Assembly: GCA_025093985.1 (NCBI GenBank)
Contig: JACAAK010000011.1
Span: 1,984,001 to 2,048,000 of the forward strand
DNA from: Calvatia gigantea
Taxonomy: Eukaryota > Basidiomycota > Agaricomycetes > Agaricales > Lycoperdaceae
Direction of reading: 5' to 3'
DNA: 64,000 nt
Part shown: piece after piece, positions 11,333 through 24,900 of the stretch
Layout of the letters: each line of letters starts with the position of its first letter
Position numbering within the stretch: the stretch's first letter is position 1
Position numbers and translations under genes: made by a program
Notes under the pieces: model-generated
What the model saw: the letters and a program-made list of their open reading frames with translations, nothing else
What the model was told of the DNA's origin: nothing
The model's database searches: none

Positions 11333-12254
11333 ATGGAAGAATCCTACGAAACCGCGGATGGTGTCCCCATATTTGAAAAGCATCTACGGAAGCAATGAGG
11401 AAAATTGTCAGTCCAACAGTAACCAGTACATGGGAGGATGCATGGTAAGTCGTTGAGCCAACTAGCCCAAGACTGACGCCCAATTGTTGCTAGGAAAATA
11501 AACGCGACGCCAAGGAACGAGGGAGCAGTACAACCCCACTCAAGGAACTCGTCGAGGGTAATCCCGGCGGTACTTGAATGGCCCTAAACCGGATGGGCGT
11601 TGGTTCGGCGCTGCGCTGCTGTGAAGTCCATTCTATATACAGAGGATATACAGCTGATTGTGAGCTAGGGTCACGATGTCGTCTACTTGGCATCTGCCCT
11701 TGGACTTAAGACTACAAGCCTCGACGCATCCAAGACTGCAGTTGACAAGGCGACAGCGTATGGCTTCGTTCAACCTCCAATGTCTTAAATGACAGGCTTC
11801 ATTGTGATTCCGGTTCCATCAGAGGCAAACCCCTTCCCAAGGGCAAAACTACATTTGGGGCCGCTGACTTCTTCACTTACAAACAAGGTGAAGGTTTCGA
11901 CCTCGTTTATGATTATACGTGAGGTGCCCTTTCCCCATCTACCTGTTAATGCTTCTTGATAGATATTTCAGGTTCTTCGTGGCCATCCGACCCCCACTCC
12001 GCAACGAATGGGGGAAAAAGATGGTCGAGTTGATCAATCCTGGCTGTTATCTCATAACGCTAGTTTTCCCAATTGAACCTCAGTCTGAGAGCGGTCCACC
12101 TTATTATGTCCGGCCTGACTACGACGAACCCTTGAGTTCCGCAGTTCGAAAAGATTATCGACAGGATTCCCGAGACGTCCTCACCAGCGCACGTAGGAAA
12201 GGAGAAATTACTCGTTTGACTTTTATGACAATAATAGAAAGAAAACAAGGGTAG
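11333..12254 (+). pseudogene. TPMT-like thiol/halide methyltransferase, copy 1, broken
   Basis: Clear relative of the intact copy at 12584-13507. It opens with MEESYETADGVPIFEK and keeps exon blocks equivalent to MRKIV...TSTWEDAW, the SAM-side LGLKTTSLDASKTAV region, and the C-terminal block FFVAIRPPLRNEWGKK...LINPGCYLITLVFPI. The frame is lost several times: a shift in the AAAA run of the first exon, a missing base in the CCCC run of exon 2, a stop in the next line (ACTTGA for ATCGTTTGG of copy 2), and loss of the conserved LVPGCGAG motif I. Exon-intron order is the same as in copy 2. No product expected. Confidence 0.75.
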
Positions 12255-12583
12255 CGACCATAGGGTAGCCTGAAACCTCCTGAAACTCAGATATTCAAAC
12301 TTTACTCCACACACCTTTTAAGTGAAGCATCTAATATGGGCGTTTACTCATTTACTCTCCATCGAGTCGTTCTCCTCAATTCGGACGTTCAAAAACATAT
12401 ACATGGAAAGAATATTTTTCTTGGTCTAGTGGTCGCACACCCGATGGCCCAAGGAGCTTCCTTTCTGAACCTTGATTGATACCATTGGCCTGATGACAAA
12501 TCATGCGGCTGAGGATCATTTCCCTCAACCACCATCGCCCATAAGCATCTGCGTCAACGCTTCGCACCATTAGGTTGAAATAT

Positions 12584-13507
12584 ATGTCAGAGAACGACCC
12601 AGATCGCATTCCCGTGGCACAGGAGGGGGCTGTGAAGGCGATGAGGCAAATCGTCAATCCAGCGGTGGTCAATACATGGGATGATGCATGGTAGGTTTTT
12701 CGTCGGAACGACCCCTAGCTAGCACGAAGATGTTTCCTAGGAAAGTAAACGCGACGCCATGGGATGCAGGGGATCTGCAGCCCCCGCTCAAAGAAATCAT
12801 CGAAGGCAATGCGGACGGTATCGTTTGGCCCAAAACTGGGCGTGCGCTTGTTCCGGGTTGTGGTGCTGTGATTTAGGTTCTTCGATAGGTGACCATGCAG
12901 CTGATTCTTTGGTAGGGTTATGATGTTGCCTATTTAGCATCCACTCTTGGACTTAAGACTGTAGGCCTCGATGCCTCTCAAACCGCAGTCAACAAGGCAA
13001 TAGCGTATGTCTTCAGCTCCACATCCAGAGCTGGATTTTTATTGTCGCTGCAGTTCCGCCAAGGACAAGCCCCTCCTTCAGGGTGAAGCCACTTTTGAGG
13101 TTGCCGATTTCTTCACGTACAAACCTCAGGAGTGTTTCAACCTCGTTTATGATTATACGTGAGTACCTGACCCCTTCGCCTCCTTTTCCTTTAATTCCCT
13201 GCAAGTGCGTATTTGGTAAGACGTTCATGTAATATCCAGGTTCTTCGTTGCTATCCCACCCCCACGCCGTGAGGAATGGGGAAAGAAGATGTCAGAGTTG
13301 ATCAAACCAGGTGGTTTCCTGATAGCGCTTGTCTTCCCCATTGATCACCAGTCCGAAGGCGGTCCGCCCTATCACGTCCGACCTGAACATTACAATGGAC
13401 CCCTGTCTTCTACTTTTGAAAAAGTTGTCGACAGAGACCCCGAAACATCTGCACCAGGGCATGTAGGGCGCGAGAGAATACTTGTGTGGAAGAGAAAGAC
13501 GGATTAA
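12584..13507 (+). CDS. TPMT-like thiol/halide S-adenosylmethionine methyltransferase, copy 2
   Basis: SAM-dependent methyltransferase of the thiopurine-methyltransferase / methyl-halide-transferase (HOL-like) superfamily, about 230 residues, probably cytosolic. Five exons can be joined without a break: start MSENDPDRIPVAQEGAV; TWDDAW-KVNATPWDAGDLQPPLKE; motif I ALVPGCGAGYDVAYLASTLG; TVGLDASQTAVNKA (acidic SAM-binding residue in GLDA); FEVADFFTY; FNLVYDYTFFVAI; EEWGKKMSELIKPGGFLIALVFP; PPYHVRPEHY; end ILVWKRKTD. One donor is a weak GTGATT. Family members methylate thiols, hydrogen sulfide or halide ions. Next to it downstream is a GMC oxidoreductase in the same orientation, and the pair is repeated. 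Chloromethane and other methyl donors are used in aryl-alcohol metabolism of some wood-decay fungi, so a shared role is conceivable (inference). Confidence 0.85.
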
Positions 13508-13752
13508 GGTCGTAGAGTAATCTTCATCTAGCACCTGACGTGTACTTCCGCATGCCGTGATTCGGACTGTGGTGCGCATCACATTGTGCCAAATTTATAC
13601 GCTTTCTTTTGCATTCCTCCGGACACGGCGGCTTTGCGGTTTGTGCACCCTATTGCCGAAGGTTTCCCAAAGATAGTTTCACTCTCCATCAGCCGTTCTC
13701 TCTGCCGATTCACGGACAAAGAGTCATCAGATACCGAATCGAAGTGGCAGGA

Positions 13753-13758
13753 TATAAA
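13753..13758 (+). promoter_or_regulatory. TATA box of GMC oxidoreductase copy 1
   Basis: TATAAA lies about 62 bases before the ATG at 13820. The equivalent position in GMC copy 2 also has TATAAA, in the related context GATATAAA(G/C)CA(A/G). Confidence 0.5.
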
Positions 13759-13819
13759 GCAAGACCATAATTTATTGGGTAGGGTCATCCCACCTTCCGC
13801 GTTACTAAGTATTTATAAC

Positions 13820-16079
13820 ATGTTTGTTGAGTCAGTGGTTTTGCTGGGGTTGGCTTTGGTTGGATTCTGTGCGACGTACGACGGAATTAACAACGTCCCC
13901 AACCTTGACTGGGATTTCATCATAGTGGGAGGTGCGAACTCTTTGGTTGCTACTTTACCACCTACTCAACCCACGTTCGTAAAAATATAGGCGGAACGGC
14001 AGGATCGGTTCTTGCAGATAGGCTGACAGAAAACCCCAAATTTAATGTCCTTGTCATAGAGGCGGGACCAACGTAAGTTTACTTCTATTTAAATATCCCC
14101 CCGCTGAATGCAGAGTTAAAGGAACGAGGGTGTTCTTGATTCCATTGTCCCTGGGCTCCAATCCCGGACCACCAATTCTCGTTTCGACTGGAACTTCACA
14201 ACCTGTTCCTCAAAAAGGCCTCAATGGTCGTTCTGTTCCACTTCAGCGTGGCCATATCCTTGGTGGTACCAGTTCCGTTAGTGAGTGTTGCTTCAGCACC
14301 GGCAAGGAGACGTGTTCATGACAGCAATGCTAGACGGGATGGTCTACACCCGAGGCCCCTCTTCAGACTTCGATCGTTTCGCAGAAGTCACTGGAGACCC
14401 TGGTTGGAGCTGGAATAACATCCAAAAGTATATCAAGAAAGTATGTGACACCTTGCTCTTCGGTATTGCACGTAGTGACCAGGTGTGGTTGGGTTCAGCA
14501 AGAGAAGTTCGAGGCGCCTATTGATAACCACAATATTGAGGGTCAATATGACCCAAGAGTGCATAGTTCTGATGGAAAAGTACCTATAACATTGCCAGGT
14601 TTCCTGTACCCGGCCGTAGATTCAGCCATCGTGAAAGCAGGCCAGGAATTGGGTGGAGATTTTCGGCCGAACTTGGATATGAATTCTGGCACACCACTCG
14701 GCTTAGGTTCGTCAACTGGCTTTGTTGATACCTGAGGTTTATGAACACCTGCCAATAGGTTGGACGCAGTCCACAATCGGGCACGATGGGACACGGAGTA
14801 GTGCGGCAACGTCCTATCTCGATGCAAGGACCAAATCCCGAAAAAACTTGCATATTGTCACTGATACTCGTGTCACCCGAGTCCTAAAAACGCCCGGAAC
14901 AAAGGGACTGATTTTCCGCACGGTGGAAATACGATCCTCTGAGGCCTCTGAAGCCGTCCTCCTGACTGCTTCTAAAGAAGTTATTCTAGCAGGAGGGGCG
15001 ATTGGCACTCCCCACATCCTCCTGCATTCAGGTATTGGTGACCAACGGGATTTGAAGGCACTCGACATACCGACGACGCTGCAAAACCCGAGCGTTGGAA
15101 GGAATCTCTCCGACCACCCTCACGTTCTTGGTATATTTGGTTTAGCACCGAACTCAATCGATGTTGGTCCCTGGGGCAAGTAAGTGTTTGGGTTCATTCA
15201 GTGCACGATATGCGATTTTGATACTGGGTACAGCTTGTTCGCTGATTTAACATTACAAGAAGAAGCTTTACAACTGTGGAATGCGACCAGAACTGGGCCT
15301 TATGTTGCCTTGATCCCGGCAAGCAACCACATAGCTTGGACTCGTTTGCCGGATGATTCGCCCATTATCAAGAAGTTCGGTGACCCTTCTTCTGGTCGTA
15401 ATTCTGGCCACCTTGAGTTGACCATGGTTGTCAGTATTACCCTTCCTGCAGTTGCGAGTTCCCTCATCCCGTTTTCAGATGACCACAGAACTCTTCGGAG
15501 TCGTCATCGTCCTCGCTAGTCCTACTTCCCGTAAGCCGGCCCCTTAGGTGTTCAAATGGTTAACGACCGGTTACTAACAAAGAGTCAGGTGGTTCAGTAT
15601 CAATTGGATCGAATAATCCCTTCGACGATCCCCTCATTGACCCTCAGTTGTTCGCGTCTGAATTCGATCTCTCCGCCACTCGCGAAGGGATCAAGAAGGT
15701 CATCAAGTATACTCAGGCGCCTTTTTGGAAAGGTATCATTACGGGACCCTCAGAACCCTTGATTAATGCAACCACCGACGCGGAGCTCGAAGAGGTCATC
15801 CGAAACACTGGGGAGTCTGGACTCCACCCCATAGGCACAGCTTCGATGTCACCTAAAAACGCGAATTGGGGGGTGGTTGACCCTGACTTGTTGGTCAAGG
15901 GGGCATCAGGTTTGAGGATTGTTGATGCGTCCATCATGGTAGGCACCTCTCCCTGAATGTCATTTCAGAAACTGACTCGGGGGAACCGGAAGCCCTATAT
16001 ACCTTGTGCCCACCCACAGACTCCTGTATACATCATAGCGGAAAGGGCGGCAGATATGATTCGAAGTCTCTGGCATTGA
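13820..16079 (+). pseudogene. GMC oxidoreductase (aryl-alcohol oxidase-like), copy 1, one frameshift
   Basis: FAD-dependent GMC family, nearest to secreted aryl-alcohol oxidases that make H2O2 while oxidising aromatic alcohols. Hydrophobic start MFVESVVLLGLALVGFCA is signal-peptide-like. The dinucleotide motif [18 protein letters not shown] is formed by splicing a 58-nt intron; then [73 protein letters not shown], the first catalytic His in HPIGTASMSP and the second in AHPQTPVY, end SLWH. One extra base near 14201-14206 (ACAACCTGTTCC; copy 2 has ACGACAGTTCC) throws the frame after FDWNFTT. All remaining exons keep frame with about 50-nt introns. So it is either a recent pseudogene or an intact gene with an assembly indel. 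Confidence 0.75.
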
Positions 16080-16400
16080 TCGGAAATCATTGATTGTATG
16101 TTTACACTCGAAACAAAAGCAGAAGCTACTTCGAATATATTTCTAAATTAAAGCCAAGGAATGGCACTCAGGGACATATGAGTTTGCGCGATTCTCGGTG
16201 AAACACCTCGAGCTACGCCCTTCCTGGGTGAAATATCGTTTACCCTTCCCGCCGCGGCGCCTTCCGCAACTCAATTTAGGGGCCCCGCGGAAGGGTTTCT
16301 AGATCCTCCCCTCCTATCTTTCGTTTGTCAAGGAACTTCCTTTTGGCGCTGCCGGCGTGGTGGCGGGTGGTGCGCGTATATTCAATTTCTGGTGTATTGA
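16080..16400. other. Spacer between the two methyltransferase-GMC units
   Basis: No gene seen. It holds the 3' region of GMC copy 1 and the degraded upstream region of methyltransferase copy 3; a GC-rich stretch with CCGCGGCGCC and CCCCGCGG lies near 16250-16290. Confidence 0.4.
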
Positions 16401-17240
16401 ATAACGGTCATGGTAACACCCCCAAGCTTAGGAGTGAGTAGGTCACCAGGAAGATTGCCGACCCAACGGTCCCTGGTGCTTCTTTGGAACTATCCCCGGT
16501 TTAAATGAAAACATTTTCTGGGAAAATGAATGTAACACTGGATACGGACGCGAGATAACTCTAACTCAACAGCCCCCCCAAAGAGAGTCATCGAGGGCGG
16601 CGCGGAAGATACTCACCAGCCTAAGGGTGGGTGTAATATCAATGCCGGCGGCCCTGCAGCTGATTCCCTAATGAGGTTAAAGGCACCATGTATTCGGCAA
16701 ATCCACTCCCGTGCCCAAGGCCGTAGACCCCGACGCAACCCAAACCGCTGCTGAAGAGCGCCCCACATCCAAGGCCGAAATTTCATTACCGCTGCAGTGC
16801 CATCAAGGGCGACCCCCTTCCCTAGAATGAAGCTACTTTGAGGTCGCCGACTTCTTCACGTACAAGTCAGAGGAGTGTTTCAGCTTTGTTTACCTTTTAT
16901 CCGCAAAACACGTGTCCGATAGCTCTTGCATGGCCGTTACGCCGCATCCAGGTTCTTTGTCGCCATCCTGCCCCCATGTCAGAATGAATGGGGAAAGATC
17001 TCGAAGATGGTTGAGTTTATTAAACCAGGTGATTTCTTGATAATGCTCGTCTTCCCCATTGGTATTGATCCTAGTCCTAAGGCAATCCACCTAATTACAT
17101 CCGACAGAACATTTCTTCCACTTTTACGACGGTTATTGACAGAACCCCAGGGACATCCGGACTGATACATATCGGGCGCGAGAGAGCACCTGTATCGAAG
17201 CGAAAAACAGACAAACGTCGGTGGTGCCGTCCTTATGGGG
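16400..17240 (+). pseudogene. TPMT-like methyltransferase, copy 3, heavily decayed
   Basis: Third copy of the same methyltransferase. Only scattered parts align: AAGATTGCCGACCCAACGG (first exon), CAGCCCCCCCAAAGAGAGTCATCGAGG (PPLKEIIEG region), FEVADFFTYKSEECFSFV equivalents at 16839-16890, and ECGKI-MVEFIKPGDFLIMLVFPI at 16985-17065. Motif I cannot be read, stops and indels are frequent, and the first exon start is lost. It is far more diverged than copy 1, so it is the oldest relic of the array. It sits directly upstream of GMC copy 2, as intact copy 2 sits upstream of GMC copy 1. Confidence 0.7.
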
Positions 17241-17458
17241 GCACATGGCGTGTAATTCCCGATCCTAAGCATGACGTGATTCGGAATTTCGTTTCACAAC
17301 CTTTGCTCAAGCCACACGTTTTATCCCTACCGAATGGTTTCGCATTATTCGCGCCGTGCTGCGAAGAGAACCCCGAAGGGATCGTTTCATATTGAAGCAG
17401 CCCCCTCCCCCACTGGCTCACGAGTAACACCATTAGACACGGAGTCGAGGGGACATGA

Positions 17459-17464
17459 TATAAA
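17459..17464 (+). promoter_or_regulatory. TATA box of GMC oxidoreductase copy 2
   Basis: TATAAA is 57 bases upstream of the ATG at 17521, matching the position seen in GMC copy 1. Confidence 0.5.
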
Positions 17465-17520
17465 CCAGATGCTGTATTTTCCGGAGCAGCCATCCGACCT
17501 TCCAAGCTATTGTTCACAAC

Positions 17521-19784
<2,264 letters not shown>

Positions 19785-20989
19785 CCAAAAACCACTGTTT
19801 ATAATTTTAATCTGTTTTTACGAGGAAATGTGGTGTAGGTACAGTCGCCGAGGATTGAATATAAAGTAAAAAGTGAAAATCAATGAAAGGAGTACAAGCG
19901 ACAACTCCAGAGAATCGTGGTCTTTCAAAGTCCCCCCTAATGCGTCCCTAGGGTCTTTGCTGGGATACCCGTACCCAGTGACGGTAGGGGTGACGGTACT
20001 GATGGAACAAATATTGGTTGCCTCTCTGATCAGGAAAGTTATCAATGTTCCGCAACACGTCCAACAGTCTATTTTCGCGAACCCACCACTGCGCTCATTG
20101 TGCACGCCCGGACCGTCCATGTGTGGCTTCTCTGGCATCGGAATAAGCTCGTGGTTGCTGGGACACTAGGATACTTGGTAGGCAAAAAATCCTTCATTAT
20201 CGTAATGGTGGAAAAGACAATCTTCCCCATCCATTGTAAGCCTGGTTATTCCCCTTGCTTCCCTCGCTGTCACCCTATTCCTCCATAATGGCAGATATTG
20301 ATGTAGGACCACTTACTGCCTGGCAGTGTCCCATAGCACTTCGTATTATATGAGTAATGTGTTAATTTGCATTTACAACGTTGGTATCTATTTCCTCCGC
20401 CCGCTGCGCCCACCTTGCGTAGTGGAGGTTGATAAAATATTAGCGCTTCTGAGTCTGGTACTCATTCCCTTCATCAAAGGGCGTGAGTGACGAGCGATGA
20501 CATTGACTTGCTGAGATTTCTACCCTACGCCCCAGATCAAACGTTGAGTGGTGCTTTGCCATTCCATCAAAACCAAATTGTTTCAAGCAATATATACTGA
20601 CGGTAGGCTAACCTTGGGACTGTTGGACCATATCTAAGTTAAAAATAACTTTAAGGCATAATGTTTTACACCCTGCAGGTCGGGAGGAGTTTTCTCTGCG
20701 GGACAGGTGATACCTCTGTGGAGACTGCACGTCGGCTGCCTTCGGAACGGCACCCAACGAGCAGTCTCACACTAATTAGTCCGCCCTCCGAGGATTTCAT
20801 CACCCCGACCATTCATCGATCCGTCGCCGATCCGCTCGTTCCTCGCTCATTACACAAACTGTCCATTTCGCCTGCCATACGTCGTGTTTCAGACCAATAC
20901 CCACTTTAATAAAATTTCGCCGCACACCTTTCTCGTTATTGACATTTTTTCTCTAATTCAGACTCTTCGCCTCCGTAGTTGCACATTCA
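19785..20989. other. Intergenic, nothing recognised
   Basis: About 1.2 kb without coding motif, tRNA box or clear repeat. Some short direct and inverted AT-rich elements only. Confidence 0.45.
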
Positions 20990-21451
20990 CTTGTTGTGTT
21001 GCAAAATTTCAACATTTTACCACAGCTCCCTAGTCTAACCTTCATTATACTAACTCAACACATTTGCTATACAGATTCAGTATTTGTAGATAACCGTAGA
21101 AATTGAACACCGGACGAGTTGTCTACAGTATAAATACAGTCGAGCCAGTAGAGGCTCGACACCTAGTAATTGGATACCCACTCTCTCTCTCTCGAAGTTG
21201 CTAAAATTAAGTGTCTTGCTTCTCGTTCTCGCGTCATCTCGCAGTCTCTCGTCTCTCTTTGCTGGACTCGTTCTCGACGACATATCTGACGTCGTCACTC
21301 TCGCCCCTCGTTCTCTTGTGTTCCCGGCCTCTGTCTCTCTTTTCCTGGACCCGGTTTCGAAGCCTCGTGACTGACGGACGCAGTCACACCCTATTTTCGT
21401 TGAACCGCCGCCTCAACTCTTCACCTCGTTGAGCACATCAACCATCCAGCA
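20990..21451 (+). mobile_element. Possible solo LTR or LTR fragment
   Basis: The stretch has the build of a retrotransposon LTR: candidate 5' end TGTTGTGTTGC at about 20994, a TATA box (TATAAATA, 21129-21136), an 8-bp perfect stem GTCGAGCC/GGCTCGAC with a 6-nt loop at 21139-21160, a long CT-rich (CTCTCTCTCTC, TCTCGT) untranslated-like tract, and an end in CATCCAGCA followed by ATTCTGGTTACTGG, which resembles a primer-binding context. No internal coding region follows, and the two termini do not form a convincing TG...CA inverted pair longer than 2 bp, so the assignment is weak. It could instead be an orphan promoter. Confidence 0.3.
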
Positions 21452-21907
21452 ATTCTGGTTACTGGGTTAACCCCCACAATTAAATTCGTGGGCCAAAAAT
21501 TATCCTGTGGAGGCTGTATTAACCGACAGTCACAGCCAAACAATCTCCCCATGGCGTTTAAGTACGTCTTGATTCACTGCTCGAAACTTTCACAAAGACA
21601 GTGGATTTGTGATAAAGGCCTTGTTCGCGTTGTTCGGGCTGATTTGGCAAACAGGATTATTCTCCATATAACATGAAAACCAGGGTATAGTTAGATTTAA
21701 AGCCTCAGAACCTTGGTAGAGAGTTTTGAGTGTTGGTAGTTTAGGCGTCCATTTTCTGATGCCAAATAGTCTAGTCATTGTGGTGCCATCACTACAATCA
21801 TTGTTTTACGTCCAATGTATCTCATCTGCCCACACGTCCGACGGGCAACAGGGATCCATAAGACTCCAAAGGATATAACGTATTCCTACTATTCGCAAAG
21901 GACTCGG
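21452..21907. other. Intergenic, nothing recognised
   Basis: Sequence between the LTR-like block and the 3' end of CFT1 (minus). It should hold the CFT1 3' untranslated region. No other element seen. Confidence 0.4.
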
Positions 21908-24900
21908 CTACCATGATCCTCGGGTCTCTATCCAGTCGCGCAGCACCTTTGCCCTATCCGTACCGATTTGATGCGTCACCTCCACCTGCTGATTAATTGG
22001 CAGACCTTCATATTGCCCAAGCAGGTTCCCATCCAGGATTCCCTTCGTCAGTGGTTTCGATACATAATCATTCCTCACAATCCTATGAAACAACAGATGA
22101 GTGGGTCAGATACCGCGCGTTGGTGTTAGAGCCGAACTCACCGGAACGCCTTCGGGTTCAAAGCAGCTGTATGTTGTATACTCCTTACCAGCTGCCCCTG
22201 CAGCAACCCCAATCGTTTATTCGTGGCCTCGCCCACGATTGTCAAGGATGCCAGCGACCCGTCCGTAGATCCTAGAAATCTTTTCAACGAACTCCGCCGC
22301 AAAGATACAGAAAGAAAGAGTCACCAGTCAGCAATCGTGAGCGCGGCACTTGCTCTTCCTTGCTTCGGTGAGCAAGAAGTACAGACGTGCGGAATTCACG
22401 TTGATTATGGAACTCAGTTCTTAGGAGAAGGTATCGCCCATCCTTCGAATCAGGATCTTCGTATGTCCAAGAATCATTCATCCAAATCTACGGTGTAAAT
22501 ATCGCGATAAAAACACACACCTTGTGGGTTATACTCATATATGCGCATGATACCATCCTCATCACCGGTTACGATTCTGAGGTCATCATCTGTAAATAGG
22601 AAGTCTGCCCTTGTAGCGCAGACGCGTTGGATATCTTTTGAGAGAAGGGCGAGCTTGTAAGGATCCTCCTGCCAGTACATGGACCGTTCATGAGTCGTCG
22701 GTTGATCAAGCAAAAACCTTTTGGCAAACCTGGAATGCAACGAACCACACGCTCTTCACTGCGTCGCTCACCAACAACAGATTCTTGAGGGTCCGCAACG
22801 AGGTCACGTAGACCCCAACGTCCAAAAACGCAACCCCCACGAGGCGTTCATCAGAGTCAAACGCACGGACGAAAATCTGGGGTACAAAGGTTAGAACACC
22901 ACAAGTCAACCAACCACGGATCAAGGAGCGTAAAGTAGATACGAAATTAAATAGATCACAATGAGGTCGATGTGAACGGAAAGACCTCGGAAGCGTGTGG
23001 GAAGTAACACTGAGGTAACCCACCTTCTGGCCCATTGACGAAACAAGATAGTCGTTCAACCCACATACGGCCGTCACAGGCCCCTTCGCGTCATCTCTGC
23101 ACCGCAACCTCAGCTTATACCATCGGCGCTGAGATACTGCTGGATCAGGGACAACTTCCGCTATTTCGAAAATATACGTCTGATATTTTCAGAACCAGCT
23201 GAGGGGCTTCCTTAATACGTCAAATGAAGGAAAGTACGCACTGCGCCCTTGACGGCAAGGTCTTCCCCACGATCAATTGTGGTTCCTACGGCTATGAAGT
23301 CCTTCTTTCCTGTGTCGGTTGCGGCCGTCTCAAGAGTCACGATGGACATATCGTTTATGTATTCATTTGTTGCGAACTCGAACCTTAATTGCACGGTGTG
23401 TCAGTATAACTAAGAATAGGCTACAGGGGAGAGATGACCCACCCATCCATTGTAACCCAGATATCGGGTGCGATCAACTCGAGCGCCGAACAATCCACAT
23501 TCGGTTCAGGAATATTTGGTGCTGGATCACCAGAAATTGTCGGATGTCGCAAACCATGCATTAACCTCATGTTTTGTCACGGATGTGAGAGCGAAGCACT
23601 GACCATCAGGTTCCCACAACCGGACTCCATCTTCGTCAAACGAAGCAAACTTCGCTTGCAGCGAAGACGCAGCGATGATCAAACTTGTAGAAGGATCAAA
23701 CACCACGCTCGAGTAAGCCCTTCCTCGAGGAACAGACCTCGTCGGTAGCGGCCCATCAAATTGGAAGTCAGGTATCCATTCAAGCAGTACCGGACCCTGT
23801 GATCACAAACAAAACAAAACATGTTTGATGAGCGTCAATGGCGAGATGGAATAAAAAGGATAACACACCTCTTCTGTATACATCAAGAAATCACCTCTCA
23901 AATCCCACAGGGAACAAGAGGTAAATGCATGCACGACGTTATGCCCCGAAGGATACACCTGCACACCACCTTTGTCCGTACCCAAAATCCAATGAGGGCG
24001 ATCACCAGTAAAGAACACTCCAGAATACGTGACCCCTGGCGCAGGCGAAGTCGTGAAAGGTATAAAGAGCCTATTGACCTTCTTCTGCTCCGCGAGTATA
24101 TGGCTTTTCTCATTCTCTTCTGGGCGTTGGATCTCAAACGCTTTTGATGCAATTTTTGCGAACTTGATGTGGAGGGTTGTGGCTCGAGGCGTGGCAGGCG
24201 CTTCGGCGTTTTGGCCGAGTGGGAATGCTTCGTAAATTGCGAGTTGGCCTGAGCGCAAGAAAACCTGAAACAAAGTTTAAAAAACATGTGGTTTTCATGG
24301 TTGAAATCGCTTACGCAGAGATATGGTACAAGCGACGTTTCACCCACTGGCGTGAGTAAAATCTGTTCAACGTCCAGATCCTGGGGTTTTCGAGGCGGAT
24401 CTTGTGGTAACGAAACTGCCGGTGGGTCGTGTGTATCTATCAACACTGACTGTAGCGAAGCCAGAGCCGGCGTCGAGAATACCAATAGCAATTTAGGCAG
24501 TGTCCAGATCTAACCCCACATATTGAAACCTAAAACGTGCGGAAGCCCTAAAGGTTAACTCACCTCGAGTACTCCCTGAGGCCTGACTAACAGCAGCCAT
24601 TGAGACTTCGCTCCGGACACAGCCTGTAAAGTAGTCGACGTCGCAGCAGAAGCAGGTGAATTATTCTCGAGCTGGGCTTCGAATAACCCCGTAGAATCAG
24701 TAAAGAAGCATCCAGCAAGGTATCTCGAACTCTAAACAGCCACAAGAAGTCAGCTCCTTCTACGCCATAAAACTCTTGGATCAACAACTACGCACCTTAT
24801 CCCCCATAGGCGACATATCCTTCCTCCTAATCTTCCCTCTTTCGGCCTCACCGATAAACAACCCAATTGAATCATCTTCCCTCAAAACTAACACGAAGGG

